Below, piece by piece: positions 20,345 through 30,300 of a stretch of DNA of 64,000 nucleotides. The stretch lies in the NCBI GenBank assembly GCA_029204225.1, contig CM055097.1:52382592-52446591 (forward strand), given 5' to 3'. This DNA is from Diphasiastrum complanatum. Its lineage: Eukaryota; Streptophyta; Lycopodiopsida; Lycopodiales; Lycopodiaceae. The position numbers and the translations under genes were made by a program. Position 1 is the stretch's first letter, and every line of letters begins with the position of its first letter. Under the pieces are notes generated by a model. The model worked only from the letters and a program-made list of their open reading frames with translations. It did no database searches and was not told the origin of the DNA.

Positions 20345-21065
20345 TGATTTGATGTCTCGAAGTGGGTCGACGATAGACATTCCTGAGCCAGAAGCTCGGA
20401 TTGTCGTGTCAATGGCAGGTGATGAAGGTTCTTCTTGAGCTATATCCTTGCTTTTGAGGTCGACGAACTGATCCTCAATAAAGACTCTATCCCGGCTATA
20501 CAAGATTTGCTGGGTATCAGGATCGTACAACTTGTAGGTATTATCAGACGAAGTATATCGGATCAGGATGGTCTTTAGACCTTGGAAGTCCAATTTCTTC
20601 CTTGTGTCCTTTGGGATCTGCGCAATGCACCCAAACACTCTTAGGTTCTTCAAAGAAGGCTTGGAGCCTGTCCACACCTCGTGGGGTGTCTTGTCTGAGA
20701 GGGCTTTGGTTGAACATCTGTTCTGGATGTAAGCTGCAGTGGAGACAGCTTCAGCCTAGAACCTCTTGGGCAACGATGCATGTGCTAGCATACACTAAGC
20801 AGATTCGACCAGAGTTCGGTTCTTCCTCTCAACTAAGCCATTAGACCGAGGACTGTAAGGAGTGATGAATTGCTGCTCAATGCCTTGGCTTTGGCAGTAC
20901 TCCTTGAACTTGACAGAGATATATTCTCCACTGTTATCTGACCTTAGGGCCTTGATTGTCCTTCTAGTCTCCTTTTCTGCACGCTCCTTGAAGATTCTGA
21001 AGCAATTGAAGGCTTTTGATTTCTTTTTTATGAAGTACACCATCGTTCTTTTAGGACAGAACAAG
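20345..21065 (-). pseudogene. Copia integrase core and C-terminus (minus strand)
   Basis: Minus-strand frames encode the integrase core (RTMVYFIKKKSKAFNCFRIF, LRSDNSGEYISVKFKEYC, QQFITPYSPRSNGLVERKNR). After a break comes the C-terminal region (KPSLKNLRVFGCIAQIPKDT, RYTSSDNTYKLYDPDTQQIL, YSRDRVFIEDQFVDLK). The second Asp block and the Glu (SGEYIS) are present, but the first Asp block is deleted. The protein is almost identical to the plus-strand copy at 35735-36795, so both derive from one family. It abuts its LTR at 21142 directly, so gag and protease have been lost. Confidence 0.85.
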
Positions 21066-21129
21066 AAAACAATTACTCTATCGGCTAGTAGAGTCTTGTA
21101 CTGTGGGAGCTAATCAAACTATAAAGATT

Positions 21130-21935
21130 GTTCTGATACCATGTTAGAAGAGAGGGAGGAAGAATAAATGACAAACACGAATGAGAAACGAACTTGAACA
21201 AGAAATGAATGAGAGCAAACTCAAACAAAAAACGTTCGTGCGCAGCGGAATGAGTTAAATGACTCTCTCCCTAAGCATGACTATGCCTATCAAAATGAAC
21301 AGAACTTTAGTGATAGAAATCACAGTCATTCTAGATTACATAGCCAAACATTTAAATGGATAAAGCGCTAGATGAATAATTTGTCGCGAATTGCAAGACA
21401 AATTATCTGTCGTGAATGATTCGCGAAGAGCTAGACTGTGCTTGACTGATAATTAGTCGCGAATTATTCGCGAAAGACAAGCCTAAAAGTTGATCATCTA
21501 TTACAAAGGAGCAACTAGAAAGATCAGACAAAATGAAGAATAAGCATAGCAATATTAACATAGATCTGAATGCAGAACAAATGAATTGTATCAGATTAAG
21601 TATATCACGTATACAAGTTAATAATGCGGTAGAGCACAAGACTGTAGCAGACAATATCGCATGCTCTACAAAGCTTATTTTTGTCCGTAATGAGAAATGA
21701 AACCTCTTCTCTTAGTCTCTCTTCACTCACTTGATCATCTGATCATCATCATCATCATCGAATATGCAAATGGTATCCAATATATATACATGATATTACA
21801 AGTGTGCAGATGTGAAAGTACAGAGTGGATGTGTTGTCTGTAGGAGATTGTGGGTGGCTGCAATCGTTGTCCAATCTGTTAGCGCAACTACATGGGATGA
21901 GGGTGAAAAGGGTGCGATGTCAGCCAGTACTAAAG
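21130..21935 (-). repeat. Primer-binding site and copia LTR (minus strand)
   Basis: The minus strand of 21141-21130 reads TGGTATCAGAAC, a tRNA-Met-type primer-binding site preceded by ...CTTCTAACA, the LTR end at 21142. A TATA-like TGTATATATATTGG lies on the minus strand near 21780-21795, next to an (ATC)n run at 21741-21766. Between 21370 and 21480 the sequence has repeated TTCGCGAA palindromes. The outer edge is set only roughly, by the copia RNase H that starts after 21940. Confidence 0.7.
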
Positions 21936-21941
21936 TGAACG

Positions 21942-22775
21942 TTGGTGATGACGCAAAAGTGCGTCACTCTTACGAATGGCCTTAGAATAAGATTTATAGA
22001 AGAACATAAGATGGTAGATATACCCTACCATAACTTAATCGGTAGTCTGATGTACTTAGCAATTTGTACCAGACCCGATCTAGCCTTCTCTGTTTACGCA
22101 TTAAGCCAATTCTGTTCCAATCCTGGTCTAGCACATTGGAAAATGGCCAAATGAATTCTACAGTATCTGAAGGATATCCAGAATATTGGATTAACCTACA
22201 GAGCTAGAAACGAAGAGAAAGGATTTGAGCTGCATCACTATAGTGATGTGAGCTAGGCGAGCTGCAAAGATGACAGCAAGTCCATTACTGGAGGATGTAC
22301 AATAGCGTGCGGAGCTGCAATCAGCTGGATATGCAAAAAGCAAAGCTTGGTAGCTCAATCATCTTGCGAGGCTAAGTATGTCGTAGGCTCGAAAGTGGCA
22401 AATGAGGTAGTGTGGCTACAAATGATGCTGGAGGCAATCAGGATACCACAAGAGGGGCCAAACACGATGATGATGGACTCCCAGAGTGCCATCTATCTAT
22501 CTCAACATCCTGTCTTCCATTCAAAGACGAAGCACATTCCTCTGAAGTACCATCACATTCGAGATTTGATCTCAAAAGGAGAGCTCCAGGTCCAGTTCAT
22601 AAAATCAAAAAGTATGATTGCAGATCTCCTCACGAAATCACTCGACAAGCCACTCTTTACCAAGCAAAGAAAGGCAATTGGATTGAACGAACAAAGCTGC
22701 AAGGTTCAAAAGGGAGTGTCAGAAATGGTGAACTCCTGCAACTTTGTCACAGCACGAACAAGACATGAAGGTTGA
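21942..22775 (+). pseudogene. Copia RT C-terminus and RNase H
   Basis: The translated order is DIPYHNLIGSLMYLAICTRP, DLAFSVYALSQFCSNP, GFELHHYSDVS, DSKSITGGCTIACGAAISW, LVAQSSCEAKYV, SAIYLSQHPVFHSKTKHI and MIADLLTKSLDKPLF. These are the conserved RT-tail and RNase H blocks of copia. In-frame stops lie at 22153 (AKx ILQYL) and 22254 (SDVSxAS). The AEY-type block has become AKY. The final 50 codons run to a natural stop at 22773. Confidence 0.9.
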
Positions 22776-22914
22776 ACGAGAACGATTCGCGACAGTCAAC
22801 GTGTCTTTGACTCGAAGCACGAACGATTCGCGAATCGCAAACAGACCTCCAAGACCACAAACTGCAAAAGGGACGCAAAACGAAAACTATGAAAAGAAAT
22901 GAAAAGAACGAAAG

Positions 22915-23400
22915 AAAATGGGAGATTATGAATCAAACGAAGAAAAATCTTTCATGTTGCAGCTGGCAGCTCAACAGGCTTCACGCCCAGCTGAAACGAG
23001 TAGCAACGACGGAGACTAACTAACTAGTTGATTAGCGTTAACTAGTCATGTGATTTGACGTTTAGCTATCTTGTAAACTCCACATAGTGGAGGTATAAAC
23101 GATCCTCTCTGGATCATAACAAAAGAGAAATATGTGAATACAGAGATCTGTAAGAGACAGAGAAAAATGTAACGAATAGAGTAAGAAAGTAAAGACACCA
23201 TAGTTGTGAATGAAAGTCTACCAACTAGCAGAACACAGCGTAAGAGCAGAGTGTCAATCCACCAACGAGCGAGACACTAACGATCTCGCTCCAAAACCAA
23301 ACTGACAATATAGTCGCTCTATTTTCATGTATCTCTTTGCCTTGTGTTGTGTGTCTTGATTGCTAGAAAAAAATATGTTCTATGATGCGTAGTCGAGTGT
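22915..23400 (+). repeat. Polypurine tract and 3' LTR of the copia RNase H fragment
   Basis: GAAAGAAAATGGGAGA at about 22911-22926 is a copia polypurine tract. The LTR begins just after it. A TATA-like GGAGGTATAAACG is at about 23090. Upstream, between the stop codon and the tract, TTCGCGA and ATTCGCGAAT words occur (22780-22850). The right edge near 23400 is approximate. Confidence 0.6.
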
Positions 23401-23509
23401 CTAGGATACTGTAAGGGCTTCCGCATGAAAAGAAAATTCAAAGAAAGAAAATTGTTCTCGAAAAGAGAAGGAGAAGACGAACACGAAATGATCTGGCCTT
23501 CTGCGACAC

Positions 23510-23552
23510 CAGGTCCTTAACCAAATATGGCCATAACATTCTTCCCTCCTTA
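23510..23552 (-). repeat. Truncated 3' LTR (about 29 bp) and polypurine tract of a minus-strand gypsy-like element
   Basis: On the minus strand, TAAGGAGGGAAGAA (23552-23539) is followed by TGTTATGGCCATATTTGG, and homology to the LTR start at 27617 continues to 23510, where the copy breaks off. This gives one end of the element whose other LTR is 27085-27617. Confidence 0.75.
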
Positions 23553-26500
23553 AACTGCTTCTATCCTTCGAAGCTCCTGAAAACATGAAAGAATTATAGG
23601 AACAATTCCTTGAACTTTCAGTTTTAACTGAGGAATTATTATTCTTAGTCTGACTTCCATATCAAACAAGTACTCAGAGATAAACCTATTTCCAATGGTT
23701 AATCTCTATTCTGGAGTACCAACTCTGGTTTGAAAAGTTCACTAAGCAATAAATTTCTCAACTAGGTTACACTCAACACAAGTTAGTAACGTCGCCTTCA
23801 TGTAAAACACTTACATGAACCACTGAGTGAAATATTAACTAACTTAGGAGATTAAAGTTAAAGAAAAAAAATCATAATTACAGTCTGAAATTATCCACAA
23901 ACTTTGATAGTTAATTCATAAGCAAGTACAAATATCCTTGGAATCCAATTCTAAGATATGATAATTCATTCAATTAGAATATCTGGGAGAATCATTAAGA
24001 TATAGAATGATTAAAACTCAACTCAAAGTATCCCAAATACTCTTTTGAGTTGAATGCTCCTGTTTCTAGCACCAAATGCAGAAAAATAACATTCATTCAT
24101 CTTAATAGACTTGTCTGTCTCCTATGATAACTAGAGATCCAAGGAAATGAAGAACTGTACTCAAGCATCTGCAGACCATAAACTATAGCAGAATAACATC
24201 CACTAAAATAATTAAATTCTCTAAAAGTAAAATAACTTTCCTTGTGAGAATGTCTGTGAGATCCATAGGTTCTCAAATAAAATACTGGAGTAGAGAGATT
24301 CAAAACACTGATCTAAATTCTTACTCAAATAATAGACCAAGACTTAATCATCACACTTAAGAATCATACAATTCCTTATAATCCTCTGACAACAATTAAG
24401 TATCTATTTATGGTCCGTCAACCATAAATATTTAGATTCGTATGATTCGTCAATCATAATTTTCTGGAATCCAAAACCATACTCAATCATTTACAGGATA
24501 CTGGAGTATATGTCCAACATAACTCAGGAAAAGTAAGAATCATTCCAAAATCTTTCCACTAAGAAAATACTCAATTTAGGAATACTCTTTAAAAATGATT
24601 CTTTAACTGAAGTGCATATTCAAGTTCTATAAACCACTGGTAATTAAAGACTAAATGCATATCAAAATGACAATCATCTTCAACTACAAAAACTTTAGAT
24701 TACAATCTAGAATAAAATCTAGATACCCAAAGTCCTGCTGAATATCAATTCAGATATTATTCTTGGATTCATTATGATTTGTTATCCAAATTGAGCGCTC
24801 TAAGATACAATCACTAATGAGCTGAATCTATTCCTTAACTAAGGAATACTCTATCCCAAGAATACTGTATATCCAATGCACATTATTTTAATTGATGAAC
24901 CCAGATGATTTACTAACCATGCGTCTTACAAGCAATATAAAACGAAACTATCAATTTCTGATGAATCCTCATCACATTGATCGTTTTACCAATTTACTTC
25001 ATCTTGGAAAAATCAACTTCTCAAGTTAATTGTTTATGATTCAGAAATCTCAATGTCCAGGTGCAGCTTTTAATTATACATGTATAACACCACATTTAGA
25101 TCCTTATCCAAATCATTTATTAGTTAACTCATAGATCTTCCATAGAAAGATCCGTTAACTCTGCAAGTATCTGTCAAAACAATATTTGATCATATGTTCA
25201 TGTTCACCGACTAGGTTAAGTGCACCAAATAACTCTAGTAACTAGGAATACACAATAGATTCATACAAGATTAATCGTGCACATATGTGAATAATCTCAT
25301 TATGACCCAGTACATAAACACATTTTTACATATGTTACTCACATATCTCACTGAGATCTTGTAACTCAGCTACAAAAGATTTTCTATTCCTCATGAGTAA
25401 ATAACATATCCGAAATTTTTTTGAGACGAATAACATTCAATCTCAATAGTTTTCCAATCCAACTTACCTCTAATTACATAATTTCATCCACTCAATCAAC
25501 CCCTCACCGACCCTAGTACTAAAACTAAGATTAGGTTGATCCAATACAGAACTCTCAGACTTATATCCTGATCAAACTTACTTCTATTCCAATCAAAATG
25601 GAATTAGTAACCTTTGACCTTTTACTGTACTACTTATAGATAATGATTCAAATTCCAAACCTGTTCTAGTTCCAGATTGTCCACACAATCCCTAGAGAAT
25701 TTCTCTTATTTCGAAAAGTTCCAATTGGGCATCTTACTCTGAATCTATCCGAAATTACTTTCAGACCATGTCTCATTTCTATACCACAGTTGGTTCTTTT
25801 CCGAAAACTACGCAATCAACATATTTCCAAATAGAATTTTATTCCATCACTTCACCCCTCCTTTTAAAGAAATTATAAATTTCAATAAAAGTTAACTAGA
25901 AAGATGATATATGAAAATATCTAAATCCAAGAAAAGTCAGTAATAAGTGCTTCCACTAAAGAATTTCACTTCATTACAAACAAGACTACTTCTCCTTCAA
26001 ATATTTTCAATCTGAGTGATAAAAACCACTATTCCATCTAAATCCATTTATGCAACAGAGAAATTTTCCATGGTTCGAGAAATTGAAACCCTTTAACCTT
26101 AGAATTTATCTGAATTCCAAGTCTATTCCCTACTAGGTTGAAGGGAACATGATCCCAAACGGCCGCCACCATTAGTTTGAAAAAGATGGATTCCTCATCG
26201 TTCATGGAGGATCTACCTCAGCAAGGCATTGCGCATCGCACAGGAGAATAAGCTTGCAGCCACTCGCACTCTTCTCAATTGTCCCAGGGAAAACTGAGAT
26301 CCCAACAGATGGTTGTACCACAATCTTGACAGATCTTCCCAGCTCCACAACTAGTTGTTCTGTGCCCACAACTCTCCTCTCATTTCAGAAAGCTTCAAGA
26401 GCTTCCTTCCAAGCTTTGAAAAGCTATTTCACAACACCAACAACTCTGAACAAACAAATAGGAATGGAAGTTGAGCTTCATTATGTTTAAAGCTCTCAGA

Positions 26501-27084
26501 GATTACTCTGACAATGGCTTTCCGAAGGTAGCACAATTCATTGCCCACAATCATAGCAATGTCCTCAGTCACTGATAGAAAAAAATTTCGACTAACTTCA
26601 GACATCAAACAAATCTACAACTCATGCTGCTTCATCTGGTCTCAAGTGGTTTGTCAGTTTGCAAGTAATCTAGCTTCAACAAAATTCGAAGTAAGCACAA
26701 CTCTACGGTCCACCAACCAAACAGCTGGATTCCAGAAGTTTAGTAACACTATTCACTCCATTCAAGAGCTGAAAGATACAAATTTGAGGTGGGAACAAAA
26801 TATGGAAGCTTCTCACCGATGGATTTTCGCTAGGGGAACATATAAGCTCTATCCATTCCAGATTGTTATGGCTAATTCCCACAATTTCATTAAGCTCAAA
26901 AGGTCTCACAGAAAACAGGGAAGTTCCATAACTCATCCAAACATGGAATAAACGCTCATGAAGGTGGTTAAATTTCTCAGCTTTACTTTCTGCTATTAGG
27001 AAAACCATAACTGCAATCACCAATCTATGCTCCACAGGTTGCATGTTTCAGCAGAGGAAAAAACCCTCAATCCTCACACACAAA
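23553..27084 (-). mobile_element. Body of a minus-strand gypsy-like LTR element with almost no coding capacity
   Basis: 3.5 kb of AT-rich sequence lies between the two LTR ends. Near 23640-23830 the minus strand faintly recalls a chromodomain-type integrase tail, but no RT, RNase H or integrase core can be recognised on either strand. Just inside the 5' LTR a minus-strand ORF of 113 codons (27044-26703) sits at the usual gag position, but I do not recognise it. Other ORFs (26254-26490, 26541-26951 plus strand) are likewise unrecognised. It is either very old or a non-autonomous element mobilised in trans. Confidence 0.6.
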
Positions 27085-27617
27085 TGTTAGATTCATGCTA
27101 GCTAGCTGGTTATTTCAGCAGGACTGATCAATCCAGATCAATCAATCAATAACTTAGCTAGTCCTACATGAATTCAGATCCATAGAACATTATGGTCCTA
27201 TGCATGTTACTCCATCTAGCAGATTTAAGCAATAAGATCTTCTAAAGTAGATCCTTCTACATGAATCGGAAGCTTCTTCAAGAAAAACTGGTGACCTAAA
27301 GCCAATATGTCGACGGGAGAATCCCCACCTCATTATATAGAGAGTAGAGTCCTGTGTATGTAACCATGCAATCCCCTTGCAGGTCAACTATAAATAGATC
27401 ACATCTCTTCATGTAGTCCTCCTGCCTATATCTGTCACACAGACATGCAATACTCCATATGTCTCAATTAGAGTGTCTGGGTTCTCTCAAGGTAATTAGT
27501 CACAAACAGGCCTTGACATGAAATTAAATCATGGCGTGACCATTAATCTCGAGTACTGGAGGGCCGGTCTACCATATTAGGACTATTCCAGGTCCTTAAC
27601 CGAATATGGCCTTAACA
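27085..27617 (-). repeat. 5' LTR of the minus-strand gypsy-like element
   Basis: On the minus strand it starts TGTTAAGGCCATATTCGG at 27617 and ends ATCTAACA at 27085, giving TGTTA...TAACA terminal inverted repeats and 533 bp. A TATA-like CTATATAATGAGG lies near 27340 on the minus strand. The following bases do not match a standard tRNA-Met primer site. Its outer edge abuts the non-LTR retrotransposon ORF exactly, so it probably inserted into that element. Confidence 0.75.
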
Positions 27618-29181
27618 TGGCTTCTCTTGGTTTGTCTATTCAACCTCGCAAGTGTTCAGTGTGGTCTCCTGCAGGTCTTCCCCTAGACTTTGTTCCTCCT
27701 CAAGGTTTCCTTGCTCCTTCAGATGGCATTCGCATTTTGGGTGTTTCTTTTGGGTCTGCTTCCTTCATCTTTGCTTTCTTTGTGAGGCTCTCCAGGAGGA
27801 TGTTGCTCATTCAGATCTGCTTCCCCGGTTGGGCGACACTCAGGTTGTGTTTGGCATCTTGATGTCTTGCTTTATCCAGCGTCCTTATTAGCTGCGGACT
27901 TTCCCCCCTACTTAGGACTTTTTGCATCTTCTCTCTTCCTTTGACAGCTCTATTATGGATGTTTTTGGCCGTCTTTTGGGCCCAGGTTCTTTGGATGGTT
28001 TGGAGACCCTTTTAGTTTAGAACCAGGCTCGGCTACCCATTTCTTGTGGAGGTGTGGGTCTTCTCTCTACGGTTTCTTCTGCACCTACAACTTTTCTTGG
28101 GAGCTGGGCTCTTGTCACCCTTGCTTTGTCTTCTCGGTTCCTCTCTGGTTTTTGCCCTCTCTTGGCGGATATGGATAGCGGTTATGTGCCTTTCCAGCAC
28201 CTCCTCATCACTGCACGAGAGCTCCTCCCCCTCTCTGCCCAAGCTTGTCTTCCTCCTTTTGAGCAACTCTTCACTTTCAGCTCAGATCACCTACAAGAGA
28301 CCCTCTTGGAGAGCAAAGCAAACCCTTTCCAGCATGCTCTCTGAGGCTCCTTCGGCGTTGCATTGAGCTCGGCTTTTTTCTTGTGCGGGTCCTAGTGCGG
28401 GGGCTTGGTTGTCAGCTCGGCCTGTTATTTCTTCCTTTCGGTTGTCTTCGACCATCTTCATCATTGCTCTTCGTCTTCGCTTGGGGCTATCTCATCCTTC
28501 AGTCTTGGGTCTCTCTAGGTGTGTTTGTGGTCACCCTATTGATGCTCTTGCTATCCACCTCCTCCGTTGTCCTTTTGGGAGTGAGCGCACAGCTATGCAT
28601 GATGTTGTCAGAGATGCAGCAACCGCTATAGCCAGAGATGGAAGATTCCATGTCCTCAAAGAGCAGTCTCATATCCTTCCTTCTTCCACATCCCACTCTT
28701 CCCGTAGACGTGTTGACATTGTCCTCTCTCAGGATGGGCTTCGTACTTTGGCAGATGTTGTTGTTGTTGATCCCACGCGTGGTGACCTATTGCCTCACTC
28801 TGCCTTCACACCAGGAGAAGCAACAAGCGTGGCAGCACAAGAGAAGGAAAAAAACTACTCCGACAGGCACCCCACTGATGCTTTCCTTCCCCTGACAATT
28901 GAGACTTATGGCACCTTGCATTGACACTTTGAGGATTTTCTTCGCATGTGTTCTCATCAAGCGACAGAGCGTCAAGGTATTCTTGGTTCTATTCTCGTGG
29001 CTTCTTTCAAACAACGTATTTCCATTGCCCTGCAATGTGCTCAGGCCCTATCCATTCTGCAATGGGCTACGGTGGCTGGGTCTGCTACATCTCATCTCCT
29101 TTCATTAGCCGACTCACCACCTCTTCACTTTTTTGATCTGTTGCAGTCAGTTGGCAGACTCCCACTTTTGACATCATCATA
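27617..29181 (+). pseudogene. Non-LTR retrotransposon 3' half: RT C-terminus, zinc knuckle, restriction-like endonuclease
   Basis: Frame-shifting translation gives GLSIQPRKCSVWSPAGLP and DGIRILGVSFGS, then EALQEDVAHSDLLPRLGDTQ, FPPYLGLFA, ARLPISCGGVGLLSTVSSAP and TTFLGSWALV, the pattern of an RT thumb. In 28409-28924 a knuckle C-V-C-x9-H-x3-C starts at Cys38 (about 28520). It is followed by RRRVDIVLS, LADVVVVDP and AAQEKEKNYSD, the order expected for a PD-(D/E)xK restriction-like endonuclease of R2-type non-LTR elements. The reading continues past a stop at 28922 to ERQGILGSILVASFKQRIS and ends at 29181. Frameshifts lie near 27785 and 28350, and there is a stop at 28018. The 5' half is missing. 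The upstream border is the gypsy-like LTR. Confidence 0.75.
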
Positions 29182-29639
29182 GTTTATGCACTTTTATTTT
29201 CAATGCCAGGATCTGGATTAATCTTAACTTTACTGCAAGCTTCGCTCTTGTTTGAGCTTACTTTTGTTTAAACTTCCCCTTCGGGGTGTATATATCTTTT
29301 TCATCAATGTACCTACTACTTTTTCCTATGAATAAATGCACCTGGGTGTTTCATTCACTATCACTATTTACTACAAGTATTCCCTAGGCAACTGCCCTTC
29401 CCTAGCATAGGCTTTTAGAACAAGCTAAATCACACACTTCACGATATCATGAGAATACAACAGAAATCTTAGTGGGTATAATATGGTCGATAATGTTCAC
29501 AGTCACCAACAATTTGGACCATCAAGATTTATCGTAATCTTCTACTCTAGCCATAAGCGCTCTCTGATCTCGGAATTTGTCTAGTGTTCAACCCGGTCTT
29601 ATACCATGAAAAAAAACGTGATAAATTAGTCAGCTAGTC
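29182..29639. other. Probable 3' tail of the non-LTR element, then no gene
   Basis: Contains CCCCTTCGGGGTGTATATAT near 29275-29295, a short hairpin often seen near 3' ends of non-LTR elements, followed by AATAAATG. The rest is AT-rich without recognised features. Confidence 0.4.
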
Positions 29640-30300
29640 TTTTTCCAAGTACCAGTGCCTAGAGCAGGCGTCGGGTGCCTCGTGCTCTACAGGGGTTTTT
29701 GATTTTTTTCCCCAAAGTACTAGCGCCTCGAAGTCGCTTATTGGCACGAGAGGGGAAGTAATGCCTGCTCCCGTGCCTCTGAGACACGTGGAGTGGGCTG
29801 CCCAACATTTTTTGGGCCCTAGTCGGGCGCGCACGATGCCCGTCAAAAATGGGGGCACTCAAATTTTTCGTGGGCAACAACATGCCGTAGTCCTATGGAC
29901 CCCGACCGTGGCGGCGGGCAGCCGCAGGCAAGGCACCGAGCGCAAACACGCCCAAGCATACACACATGTGAGGCATTGGGAGAGATTGGCTATATATTGC
30001 CTCTGAGAAATCTCATAAGAACGCTTATGGGATAAATTTTGGTTGCCTGAACATGTGGCGCTTGGGCAGCCAATATTAGAAAAAAAAAAACTTGTGGGCA
30101 CGTGCGGGTATAAGGCAGGTATAAGGCAGCACAGCGGGCAGGAGCGAATTACGCCTGGGACATGTGGGGATCAACGCCTAGGACACGTGGGGATGAACAC
30201 ACGGTGCCATGTGTAATCCCCTCCTTCCCAATAAGAGAGGAGGCTAGCGCCTCTAGAGCAGGAGCCCCTAGAGGTGCAGAGCAGGTGCCGTTGAAAGTTT
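29640..30300. other. GC-rich segment of unknown origin
   Basis: About 660 bp clearly richer in G+C than both flanks, with many CACGTG-like and GCC/GGC words. It contains local duplications (GGTATAAGGCA twice near 30107-30128; ACGCCTNGGACANGTGGGGAT twice near 30151-30194). GCGCCTCTAGAGCAGGAG near 30247 resembles GTGCCTAGAGCAGGCGTC near 29651, so the segment may have related ends. ORFs (29634-29883 minus, 29761-30006 plus) show no recognisable domain. Confidence 0.5.

Noticed and set aside
28033-29035. Minus-strand and alternative-frame ORFs over the non-LTR element
   Set aside because: Only the plus-strand frames give the RT-thumb, zinc and endonuclease motif series.
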